From positions 1 through 64,000 of the forward strand of contig JAOTOM010004826.1 of NCBI GenBank assembly GCA_034440615.1: DNA of 64,000 bases. Direction: 5' to 3'. Below are positions 34,201 to 47,400 of this stretch, in pieces (position 1 is the stretch's first letter; every line of letters starts with the position of its first letter). The translations under genes were made by a program, and so were the position numbers. The notes beneath the pieces are model-generated. The model saw nothing but the letters and a program-made list of their open reading frames with translations, had not been told where the DNA came from and did no database searches. The DNA is from Ashinkailepas kermadecensis (Eukaryota; Arthropoda; Thecostraca; Neolepadidae).

Positions 34201-37200
34201 GCAGAATCAGTAGGCGGTCTAGTGATTCATTAGTCAGTTCGGGCATCACGGCCCCTGACCTCTTTTCCAAACTCTCTGGGTGACTGATCCACCTTGAGCA
34301 CATTTGACTCCATACCTTGAAGGATCTGAGACTTGAGGATTTCTGACTGAAGAGTCCTCAACACTACTGCTTCGACTCTCCTAACGATTTCTTCACGTCT
34401 AGGATCCTGGACCACCTCTTTTCCTACGGTCCGCAAGCCATTGAGAACGTGGACTGACCCCAGAGTGAAGCAAAACAGGTATTGGCAGGCTTGAAACGCC
34501 GCTTTTCCTCACGTCTGCTTCGGTTTTCATCTGCTTTTATCTTCGTCACAACTGCGCCGGTTTTGTGCTATGGCGTCACTTCGCCGACACTGTGGCACAG
34601 GCCATCTTTCTTGCACAACCCGCGACGATGCGAAGTAACTAATCAACGCCTTCCTTAGTTGTCATAGAAACTTGGGCGAATCCTACCGCTGAATGTTGAG
34701 TTTACTGCGTTATATTATCGAAAACGAGCCAAAGGCACGATTAAAAACCGAAGATTCATCACCACAAAGGCCAGCACCACCTTTAGACACAGTTCGGAGT
34801 GGGAAGAGAGTGAGAGAGCTCTGGCGGAGAGCTCCTTAACTATGCGCGGCGCAGGCGCAGAAGCGATCGGCGACACGGCCGCGCCGCACTTCGGTAAAAC
34901 AGTCACGTTGGCTGACCATAACACAAGAAATCCATTTCCCATAATTTTCCGTATTGGCATTATTGCAACGCATAAGCGAGGTTGACTTCAGACGGATTTA
35001 CCCAGAACGACCATTGGAACTCACACCATTTTCCTTGCGGCAGCATGGTAGTGAAAAATCATCAACCGCACATTTTGGATTCCGTGTAAAAGCTTAGCCT
35101 GTCACGACCACATGTGACGCGTGATCCTATACAAGCTTGCCACCCAACGTGACACCCCTATAATCCCATTCACGGAAGCAACTGCGTGACCGGCTAGATG
35201 TGCTCCCACCAGACACCACGCTGGAACTATATTTCCTCGCTTGACCCAGTCTGATTTAGATGGCCCGACCAGTAGATACAATTGTGAACATTGCTTCATA
35301 AATGCTGAATAAAATCAGTGATACAAATAGTTATTAAACATACGTATTCAAAGCATGCATTGCTGCAGATGCAATATTTGGCGCTTTGGCTTCAAACCCG
35401 ACTGCCATGAACAGGAGAAAAACGTTATAGATCCCGAAACACTCGCGGTTGGCGCCTGAACCTTTCAACTGTCGAATAGTTCAAAACTTGTGTTTAAAAA
35501 ATAACGGCTAAATTGTCAGGCTGTCCAATAGCCTAAGATTTGTGTGATAAAAATCAGCTATCTCCCATGAACTCAGCAGAAGTTAGCTGCGAGAGTCGTC
35601 AGTTGTAGCGTGTGATGCCTCAGCTGAGTGAAGGCTCTACCCTAAACTACACAGGCTACCGAGCGGCTCACCTGCTGCGGCAGAGCGTCTCATCTGTTGC
35701 GGCAGAGCGGCTTACCTGCTGCGGCAGAGCGTCTCACCTGCTGCGGCAGAGCGGCTCACCTGCTGCGGCAGAGCGGCTCACCTGCTGCGGCAGAGCGGCT
35801 CACCTGCTGCGGCAGAGCGGCTCACCTGCTGCGGCAGGGCGGCTCACCTGTGGCGGCAGCGCGTCCAGCAGTGCCGGCTGCGCGTGCAGCAGGTGGGCGG
35901 TGGCGGTGGCCACCATCTCCAGCGTGATGGTGTCCGGCTGCGACTGCTGCATCAGAGTCAGCGCCGTGTCCAGCAGCTCGGTGAGGAACTCGCGCGGCCG
36001 CCGCAACACCCAGCCGGGGTTGGCGATGAAGAGCCGTAGGAACACGCCGCCCACCACAACCTCGCCCTGATGGTGACAAACGCACGCCACGCGCCATACG
36101 GTCACACAGGCATACAGCCGTCACACGGCGTCACGCAACGGCCATACACAGTCACACAACATTCACACGGAGCCACACTTCGGCCACACAGTCACACAAC
36201 ATTCACACGGAGCCACAGTTCGGCCACACAGTCCCACAACATTCACACGGAGCCACAGTTCGGCCACACAGTCCCACAACATTCACACGGAGCCACAGTT
36301 CGGCCACACAGTCACACAATATTCACACGGAGCCACAGTTCGGCCACACAGTCACACAATATTCACACGGAGCCACAGTTCGGCCACACAGTCACACAAC
36401 AGTCGCTCGAGGCCACACTTCGGCCACACATGTCACACAACATTCACACGGAGCCACAGTTCGGCCACACATGTCACACAACATTCACACGGAGCCACAG
36501 TTCGGCCACACATATCACACAACATTCACACGGAGCCACAGTTCGGCCACAGTCACACAACAGTCGCTCGAGGCCACACTTCGGCCACACATGTCACACG
36601 CAAATGCCATTCAGTGACTGCACAAAGGGAACATACAGTGACTAAAGAACACAGATGGTACAGGACAAAACTTAGTGAATACACGCAGATGGTAGGATAT
36701 AGAATCTGAGTCAAAGTATAAAACCTGCATAAGGATTGATATAATCATCCAAGTTTGATGAAAGACATACAAATAGATGAACCAATGTATTTTCGCTCAT
36801 TTACAAGTTCTCCCTTTTCAAATAGTCAATTAATATAAATATGCTGGTTCTGGGCAAGATCGCCTCAATGCTAAGCTCATGAACCACTTTCTACCTGCAG
36901 TTCTACCGTACCACACCCATCTGCTTAACCTGTGCTGAATTAAATCTATATTTCCTACGTTTTTGAAACATTTCCTCATCCGTAATTCTATCCATGTGAC
37001 TGGCTCTCTTCCAGTGTTTGTGTATTGTAGATCGATGTTAGTATCGCCTGTAAGGTCTAAAATCTTACATCCTGTAATATGCCAACCGCCTAAACAGTAC
37101 GTGCAGAGCCAAAAGCTTTTCTGTAGACCAGAATTTACTCCAAAATATGGGCAACATCATTCAATATCAGCATTCTCGACGCATGCAGACATAGCCGAAC

Positions 37201-38401
37201 TAAAAATAAAGGAATCACTACATTCGCGACAACAGAGCCAGCCTTCATACTAACATATCACGGCCACTCCTACCACCACCAGAATATAACATTGGCTGAT
37301 AATGATGATACTGTTCGGAATAGTTGCTATACGTCCTTCATATTGTTCAGTGTTGTTATCGTGATAACTACCCAGATATATGCATGTTATTAATCCATTA
37401 GAAATGCAAATACATGTGTCCAAATTCCCGTGCCTGACTGGCTGGCATGTTCATTTTAGTGTGTGAATACATATGGCGTCTTAACGAAGCTTAGTTACAA
37501 TAAGCATCACTACAATGTACGTAAAATGCATGTGACTGAATTTGCGGCCGACAGGATAGACACGTTTATCAGATGCGACAGTGTAACTGTTTTGGTTTAG
37601 ATCAAGGGTATCATTGATGAGCATGCAATGTAGAGGGGCAAAGACGTGGCAGACCTGTTTCATGATTATATTACCAACTTCATTGATTTTATGACAGACG
37701 AATACTACAAATTATACTTAGCTTACGATATATGTAGCATACCTACTGATACTTTTAACCACAAAGCCAGAAGCCAGAAAGCCAGAAACTGTACGCTTAT
37801 AGTTCTTTTTTTATTTAAATTAATTATTCATGTGATTCGTGGGAATACGTTTTAAATCTTAGTGCCTCCATATGATTAAAAGTTTGTTTGGAGAAGGTAG
37901 GTTTGGAGAAGGTAAGTGGAGGTTTGTTTGTAGCAGTGTACCAAACCAAGAGTGGGGAGGGGCAGATCCCACCCGACCCAGGGTTTCTAGCCATAATGAC
38001 AACTCTGCAGTATTCTGCCACACACACATGCAGCTGGAATAATTGTACTCTTATTCTCAAAGATAATTGTTGGCTGCTGGCAATCCGCAAACTATCAAAT
38101 AGGCAAATCACCGGTACCTGAAATATTTTACAAATTACATTCCACCTCAAATGTAAAACAAAACGTTGAAAAAATGAGAGTCCTCAGCAAATGTGTTACA
38201 TGCAGCATAACGTTTTAGCCAGTTATTTCTTCCATCGTTGTCAGACGGATGAATGGATGGATGGATGCACCTGGATTCACCAACATTCTCCTGAGCTGTG
38301 TATATTGGGGTCGTTTGGTGCTGGTGGCATTCGATCCCCCATCAATGGTTCAGACAGTTGTTATTCTGCCAGCTGTGCTGGCTGAGTAACGAAAGACGCC
38401 T

Positions 38402-38486
<85 letters not shown>

Positions 38487-41400
38487 GCATGCAGTCTCAC
38501 AGGCCAGAAGCCAATGGACCAGATTTTGGACGAGATCTGCTATTGCACCTTACACCACTACCTCTGACTGAGTGTGTCCACCACCACCACCTTTCCAATT
38601 TACATATCGCTTCTATACGCGCGAGTCGTTCTGCGTCGTGGGGTGTACATCGTGCCATACACGACACGTCTGAAGCAGACCTTCGAACCCGGCTCCAGCA
38701 CCCGCGATATCGACGCAGCGAAAACCAAGACAATTCGACCAACTTATCCAGTTTATCTCGCCGCAACAAAAACACTGCCTGAGTTGCAGCTGAGCCTCCT
38801 GACTGCGGCCGGAAGCTGACAGGCCTCGATAGAGGAGCATGGCGTACGTTGTCCTGTTCGAGAAGAGCAGGAGATCAAAACATACTGGCTGTTGGACCTC
38901 TTCAATGACTCACCGATATGTGCCTTGTCAGCAGATGTGTATCAGTGTTGTGTTAGTGCTTATTCACGGTATCGTCAGGATTCAATCAAGGTTCCCGCGT
39001 ATGCCCGTCTATCTGCCACGTCCGTGTCTGAGTCATCAATCATGCTGACCGGTGACCTTCACAAGTTGCATACGAAATATCTGCTTTTAAGCGAACACTC
39101 AACAACTAAATAAAATGCTGCGTTTTGCACTTGTTTCCCCACGAGTGCGCAGGCACATTTGCATCAACACTTGGGAGTCGTGGATTGCTGACTGGAGGTC
39201 AGTGGTCTAGTACGGGCGTCGCCATGAATGATTCAAACGTTCTAGTATAATATTAATGCTACTATTTTAGAAAGTGTTATGTTCAAATTAAAAATTGTTG
39301 CTTTCAATGCGGGTGAAAGGCCGCCGATGGTGGGGTGGGCTGGCGGATGGTGGGTGCGGCCGACACAAGGCAGCAGTACGGCCGGCCGCCGATGGTGGGG
39401 TGGGCTGGCGGATGGTGGGTGATGGCCGACACCAGGCAGCAGTACGGCCGGCCGCCGATGGTGGGGTGGGCTGGCGGATGGTGGGTGACGGCCGACACCA
39501 GGCAGCAGTACGGCCGGCCGCCGATGGTGGGGTGGGCTGGCGGATGGTGGGTGCGGCCGAAGGGTCTGTCCCGGGTGCTCGGCTCGGCAGTGGGTGACGG
39601 CTCACACCAGGCAGCAGTACGGCCGGCCGCCACACGACACCAGTCAACCCACCTGCACGTTGGTGAACTGGACGACGAAGTTCTCCGGCAACCGCCACTG
39701 GGCGCTCGGGTCGGACCGCTGTTTCTGGTAGAACCTGCAACAAACAACACGTTTACAGTCATAAGGAGCGTGTAGTGTCACGCAGCCACGCGATGATAGG
39801 AATACCATGGCGACACCTGATGGAAACATGAGATGAAACATGAAGTCGATACGTGTCTGGTACAATTCATCATAGATAACTATTTCGTGAATACTTATTC
39901 GTGTAGGTAAGATAGTATACCAAACGCAACATATCCATACCGACTGACAGCATGACCCAACTAAGCACTATACAGGGCAACTCAGACAGACATAGTCAGA
40001 TCAGTTAGGAATAGTCATATCAGTCAGATGCAATCGCATCGATCGGATGTACCGAGATCAGTTACCAATAGTCACACCAGTCAGAATAGCCATATGCAAT
40101 CAGACCAGTCAGTATGGTGTGATTGTACTTTCTCGCCCTCAGATATTCCGACCAGCGGGCGCGACCCACAGCGACGCCGACGATCTGCCACCACACAATA
40201 CAAGCACAAATCACACCGTCTGTCAGCAGGCGTACGACCATGGCCAAGTGGGGCGCCTCCTGTCGGTCACGAGGGCACCACACCACGGGCCGAGCCAACT
40301 GCAGTCCAATGCCGGCTCATCGTCCCGGAGCAGGCCAAGCCTGGCGCTAACACTCGCCTCCACACCACAGCCAGGCTAGGCTAGGCCAGCTCAGCTCACA
40401 CACTAGCCCATTAACAGTCATACGTGCGCCATACATTGGGCCGGCCTGCCTGTAACTTTGCCGGAGATCGACTCAACTCCGGATCGGTACCAACCGGCTG
40501 TTGAGCATCCCAGGACAATTTGCAGAGCCAGCACCATCAACAGCAACAACACCAGCGCTATCAGCACCGGCGGCCCGTCACGATCGGCCGGCAGCGCGAC
40601 ACTCACGCCACTTTGAGACGGCGTACGGTATCGCAGATCTTCTCGCGCGCCTCGTCGTTCCAGATGAGCTCCGGGTTCTCCTGCGCTGACTCGAACATGT
40701 GCACGCTGCTCTCGGGCGAGTCACGCATCGCGTCCATGTAGAGCGGCGGCAGGAATCGCAGAAGGGTCAGCCGCACCTGTGGCAAACAAAGGTCACGGTC
40801 AAGCGCACCTGGAATCAGCAAACATCAGCGTCAGCCGGACCTGGGGTGTGAGGTCATCGTGAGCCACACCTGGGTTGAGAGGTCATGATGAGCCACGCCT
40901 GGGGTGAGAGGCCAATGTGAGCCGCACCTGGAGTGTGAGGTCATAGTCAGCCGCACCTGGAGTGTGAGAGGTCATGGTGAACCGCACCTGGAGTGTGAGA
41001 GGTCATGGTGAGCGGCAACTGGAGTGTGAGGTCATAGTCAGCCGCACCTGGAGTGTGAGAGGTCATGGTGAGCCGCACCTGGGGTGAGAGGTCATAGTCA
41101 GTCACACCTGGAATCAGCAAACATCAGCATCAGCCGCGCCTGGGGTGAGAGGTCGTGGTGAGCCGCACCTGGAGTGTGAGAGGTCATGGTGAGCCGCACC
41201 TGGGGTGAGAGGTCATAGTCAGTCACACCTGGAATCGCAAACATCGATAGCGCGCCTGGGGTGAGAGGTCGTGGTGAGCCGCACCTGGAGTGTGAGAGGT
41301 CATGGTGAGCCGCACATGGGGTGAGAGGTCATAGTCAGTCACACCTGGAATCAGCAAACATCAGCATCAGCCGCGCCTGGGGTGAGAGGTCGTGGTGAGC

Positions 41401-44400
41401 CGCACCTGGGGTAAGAGGTCATAGTGAGCCGCACCTGGGGTGTGAAGTCATAGTGAGCCGCACCTGGGGTGTGAGGTCATGGTGAGCCGCACGTCGAGTT
41501 AAACAGTGGTCAGGGTCATCCGCACCTGGAGCACAGACAGAGGTTACGTCAGTTGCACCTGGATAAAAAGAAGTCCCTAACAGCCAAACGCGGGGCCAAA
41601 CAGGTCGGTGTCAGTCGCATCTAGGATCACCACAAGTTTATAGGCTGGGACCAACAGCAAATACGGACATACACATGGTTATAGCTGCAATATGAAGCCA
41701 GACATTGACACCAGGGTAAAAGCGGCGCAGAGTTCAGAGCCACACGAGGCTTTCAGAACACAGAAGGCATACTTTAACACAGAATGCAGGCTCACATCCC
41801 GGCACACGTCAGCTCAATTCCGGGACAGAGGTACGCAGAGATACCAGTATAGCACCAGTCGCAGGTCAACGTAACACCCAGGTCACGCGCACCGAGCTCC
41901 CGGTCACAACATATAAGCTATCCGAACGTTAGAACATGGTGTTTCATCATTCACATGCATATATATGATGTATCAACGTTGCGTTCCTTCACAAGTCAGA
42001 GCCACCAGATAGCTGCATGGTGGCCAGCAGAAGATGCGAAAGTATGTAGCTTCAGAGAGTTGCCCCTGGCGCAATTAGTTGGGGACGTTGGGGATCTTGG
42101 GAGGGGCTTACCTTTGGTCCCACCAGTTTGTCGGCGAGCATTTTGGCCAGCAGCTCGGCCGTCCTGTTGCGCACCTCCGGGTGCGTAGCATTACAGAACA
42201 GGTCAAGCAGGTAGATCACAGCACCTGCCGACGATCGCCATTGCCAATACGTAACACGGCCACGGAGCATGCAGATCATTCCCACGACAGACACAGGACC
42301 GGACCAGAACAGTACGTATGAAAAGCACACAGATGTACGAGAGAACAATGGGCGCCTCTCCTCCCAATAAGAGCACTCGCATGGCAGACATAACCAGTCC
42401 AAAACGAACACGAGCAGCAAGTACGAACAGCACACAAATGTACGAGGGAACAATGGGCGTCTCTCCTCCCAATAAGCTACCTTCGCATCTGGGGTATTCC
42501 ACAACAAATCGACCAGGCAAAGGGGTGATTGTCCACCCTCATGTCTCAGAGTTTGAGCAAAATTGGTGTATAGGGTTATCTTGTGCCCTGAATCCACCTG
42601 CACAAATTTTACTTCGATCAGGCCAACGGTTCATGAGTTATAGCCTACGGAATTTCTGCAAGGTCACGCTGCAAGGTTACGTTCGGCGGCCGATAACTAA
42701 GTTAATATCAGTCAAAATATAAACATCCATATTTTTTTTGAACTCGTAAAGATTGAAGGAATCCAATTCAGACAATATTTTCTGTCAAAATATAAACATC
42801 CATTTTTTTTCACTCGCAAAGATTCAAGGAATCCAATTCGGACAATATTTGTAATATGTGATGAATAATAAAAGTTACTCCATGCCCTCAGGTCACGTGA
42901 CCTCCGCTGACCTCGATGTCCGTGATTTTTTTAAATTGACAGAATGGAAGGACCATGTTTTGGCTTGATATATAGCAAATACAAAATTGCGTTTCTTCTA
43001 TAAATCGTCATTTGGAAAGCTCAAACTTTCGTCAACAACAGAACGTCAACGCGGGCGCGAGATCAGACACCACTCATCTCAGAGCACGATCGGCGCCCGC
43101 AGTCAGCAAACAACAAGAGATCCAGGAAGGTCCAAGGTTTGAGCAGAAGACAAACCTGTAGCAGCTGAAGAAGCCAAGACACGAAGCGATCCAGGGACCC
43201 TAGAGGAGCACTCCTGCGAATCTAGAAGGAAAACCTCCCTCACCAAATCACAAACTACTCTCTGTCTCCCAACTAACCTTTACTCCCGGGGGAAACCTAA
43301 CGGTAACGAGCCCACTGTCTTTGGCCATTGCAGCCGGGGCAGGGACCAAAGAGCGAAAGCTCTGTCCAGGGTGCAACGAATCCGGGTAGTTCTTCAGTCA
43401 GGAGGGCGGGGACGAGTGGTCTAGGGGTTAGATGCTCGTCTCACAATCGAAAGATTGTGGGTTCGAATCTCACCTGTCGCTACTCTTCGCCCGCGACCAA
43501 TCGGCGTGAGAGATTGGCGATGCTATATGACTCAACGGTCGATGTGTCGTAAAACCAATAACCAATCAGTCAGGAGGGACACTTGCGGGGGGTGAGACCA
43601 AACCCTTACACACCATGGCGGCCGCCGCCAGCACCACACAAGGCACCTACCTAGTAGGTACGTACACAGAGACAGGACACAACATCACACAGTAGTCTCC
43701 TTTCACTCTCGAGAGGACACTCAGACACATTCTTAATTCAACACACTTCAAGGTCCACATGCACACCACACACATCATAGTCCAAACCCAGAGCAGCGCG
43801 GACACACAAACTCTACCAAACACAACCACCTTTAACAACCAGCGCTGCTCCTTCACGTTACACCGCGCCTTGAACACAAGCCGGGGCTACATTTGCGCCC
43901 CAGAGCTGGATAACTTACCACTTGACAGCATCGCTGCACTATTCGACGCCTCAGCCCTCCTGGACGCCACAGTTACAATCAGCCAGATTAAACGGGAGGC
44001 ACGTTCGACTCACAAACTTCTACTACTGACCTTCGACTCACCACACCTACCATCGCACGTCCACATACACAACAAGGCCTACGAGGTCCGCCTCTACGTG
44101 CCTCTGCCACTACGGTGCCGGTTCTGTTTGCGTTATGGACATGGCGAACGCGCATGCGCGTCACCAACTCCCAGATGCAGCCAGTGCGCCGGTCACCACG
44201 CGGCATCCGACTGCAACTTTTCCGAAAGGAAGTGTGCAGGCTGTGATGGACAGCACCCCGCCACCGACCCCGACTGCCCCAAGTGGGCATACGAGGGAGG
44301 TGTGCCGGTATGCGGCAACTCATCGTCTGGTGCCACACGCAACAGCACGACAGCACCTACGCCACACCACCACTGACACTCACACAGCCACAACTCCACC

Positions 44401-47400
44401 TCTCCACGCCGCACCTACCGCCGGGCGAAGCTACGCAGCGACGCTCTCCACACCTAAACCCACACCCCCTCCAACACCAGCTCACACCCGCCCAACCATC
44501 CCACCAGCAGCCGGCTCCCGGAGCCCGGCACACCTCCCTTCTCAACGCTCCTCCGACCCTCGCCTCAACCGCCCCACCGATCCCCGACCTCCCCGGCCCC
44601 TCGACCTCACCGATCACCACTCCTTCCCACCCCACCCCACCGAGGACTTGGCCTCCTCCCACACCCACTCTACTTCAGACCTGGCCCTTATCCACATACC
44701 CTTCACCCCCGACCCGGCCTCCTCCCACACCCTTTCCACCGCGGGCCCGGCTTCCCACATCCACCCCACCGAGGAATGGGCCTTCTTCCCTTCCCACCCC
44801 ATCTCAGACCCGGCCCATGCCCACCACCATCCCACTATCCACCCCGCCTCATCCCTCCTCCACCACACATCAGACCCAGACACAGTCCCCACCCCATCCT
44901 CCACCGGTACCTACCCATCCCCCACGGGACCTGGCCGTACCCCTTCGCGCCACCGCCTCCAACCGGCCAGGGCCCACCTCGCCACCCTGAAGCCTTCCCT
45001 CCACTCCCTCCTCCAGGGCCTCGGCCCCTACCACACCCATCCGGCCGGCCCAAACCAAGGCCTAGAACCAAGGCCACCACAACATCCACCCATACAACCC
45101 GCAAGTCCACGGCCACCACCTCCTGCCAAATCGAACCTCCCACCACCTCCTGCACATCCACCCAAACCCAATCCAAAACCTCGTCTGAGGCCAGCACTAG
45201 ACTGAACCTACCACTCCTTCAAAGCCCGTCGAACCCACAACTCCAGACCAACGAATCTCACCCAAACCCACCGCGCCTCCCAAGCGCAAATCACGCCGCC
45301 ACTCTACCCAATCACCTCCCAGAATCCGTGCGACCAGGTCCAGGCTACCACTCCTGTCTGGATCACCTCCCAACCCTCTCTCCGTTCACCGGTTCAACCT
45401 TTCCCCCCAACTCGACACCGACACCACCCCAGTATAGGAACACCGACAGTCACTAAGCGCGTTCGGCAATGGGACTTTTTCTGCAGTGGAACACCGGAGG
45501 CCTTCCAGGCAAGTTCATATAATTCAAATCTGAATTCTTGCAACAAAAACCATTGCTAGCTGGGCTCCAAGAAACTCACTTTCGAGATTCTGACTCCACT
45601 TGGAACAAAATCCCAGATTACACTTGGCATGTCGACAACGTAAACGGCCCAAATAGGAAACGGGGCGCAGCCATACTCATTGCAAACAGCATACCTCACC
45701 GTCGAGTAACGTTAAATACTCCCCTGAATTGCATAGCAGTCAGCCTCAAAATTGCCCATTGCCAAACCACAGTCATTTCACTATACATCTCGCCGTCAGC
45801 TGAAACCCCACACCACAGGAGCTGAGTGACTTACTGCTTCAGGCCCCTCCACCAGTTCTCATTATGGGAGACTTTAACGCTAACCACCCCTCCTGGGGAA
45901 GCGACCAGACTGACGCTAGAGGGCGCGAAATTCACCAGTTTATTTGGGACCACAACCTAGTACTTCTTAACACCGGGGCCGCCACCCGCTACAACCCGAC
46001 CTTAGGAGGATCGGCCAGTTGCATTGACTTAACGTGCTGCTCCTAACGACTTAGCTCACTATTTGACTGGTCAGTTTCAGACGTTCCCGGGCTGGGCGAC
46101 CACTACCCAATCACAATTAGGCTCAGCACGGACGCTATCCACCACACTAAGCTATTCAGACAATCTTGGAACTTGAAAAGAGCGGACTGGGCTAAATTCG
46201 AGGAACAGGTGGACCTCAACCTAACAACTTCAGAGACCAGTAAGATCGAGACAATCCTAAGGGCCATCAGCTCAGCAGCACGAGACTCAGTCCCAAAAAG
46301 TAACAAACCTTGGAAAAAGGCATCAACGCCATGGTAGACCCCGGACTGTCAAAGGGCAATCGCCGCACGGCGCCGTGCCCAAAAACAATTCAAAAGATGC
46401 GTGTGCGAAGCACACCTATCAGCATTCAGACAATCTAAAAAACACTGCCGGTACACAATTCGAACAGCACGACAAAACTGTTGGCAGTCTTTTGCCTCTC
46501 AATTCAATAGGTTCACCCCTACCGGCAGAATCTGGGACCTGATGAAGCGTTTCAACCTGAAACGCCCACCACCAGGCCCCTTCCCCCAGCTGACTGTTAA
46601 AGGACAGCACATCACTGACCCAAAACAAGTCGTAGACGACTTTAAACTATACTATGCCAACGTATCTGGCAACAGCAACTACGACACCACTATAGTAAGT
46701 GCTCTAGACGCCCTTGCCTTCAGAGCAAATTTTAGCTCTAGCAATATAGAAATCTACAATCAGTCGTTTACTATGCACGAATTACACCTTGCCCTCAGCA
46801 AGTGTGGAAACACGTCGGTTGGGCCGGACGACATCCATTACCAGTTTCTTAAACGACTCAGCAAAAACTCTCTAACGTACCTACTAGCGGCCATAAATGA
46901 ACTGTGCCAAAGCGAGACGTTTCCCGCATCCTGGCGGGAGAGCGTAATCATTCCATTGCCAAAGCCGCAAAAAGATCACTCCACCCCAAAAGGTTATAGA
47001 CCCATCTCACTTATTAGCTGTGCTAGCAAGTTAATCGAACGCGTGGTCAACACAAGATTGAGGAAATATCTGGAATACAACGACCTGCTCGACGAATTTC
47101 AGTGCGGCTTCCAGCGTCAAAAATCAACTAATGACAATCTCATTAGGTTAGTGCATGACATAAAAAGTGGTCTACGCATCAAACGCACAGCAGTAGCTGC
47201 CTACTTGGACATCGTTAGTTATTTGGGTTTTAGGGCGCCTCGACCAAAGATTGTGATCATTTAGCGCCCACCTACTTGGACATCACTGCCGCATTCGACC
47301 GAGTGCACAAATCCGCACTGACACACAAACTCCACAAGATAGGCCTACGCGGACACATGGCGCACTTAATTCTCAACTTCCTTAGAGACAGGACCCTTAA

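Larger units (their letters stand above)
31544..34440 (-). mobile_element. Ty3/gypsy LTR retrotransposon relic
   Basis: On the minus strand the order is Gag remnant (34436-34200), Cys-rich nucleocapsid-like stretch (33960-33700), protease (33646-33290), linker (33286-32966), reverse transcriptase (32960-32110) and RNase H (32089-31544). No integrase and no LTRs are visible. Frames are broken many times, and a family-1 SINE, a family-2 SINE and a 37-bp tail-only retroposon have inserted, so it is old. Confidence 0.85.

Noticed and set aside
43407..43480. Functional tRNA gene (Val-like)
   Set aside because: The acceptor and anticodon stems do not pair properly, the same sequence recurs with a shared non-tRNA body and tail, and target duplications flank it: it is a SINE head.
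44135..45205. 356-codon Pro/Thr-rich frame as a separate mucin-like gene
   Set aside because: It is an alternative frame of the Pro-rich tail of LINE-B ORF1, lying between its zinc knuckles and endonuclease.
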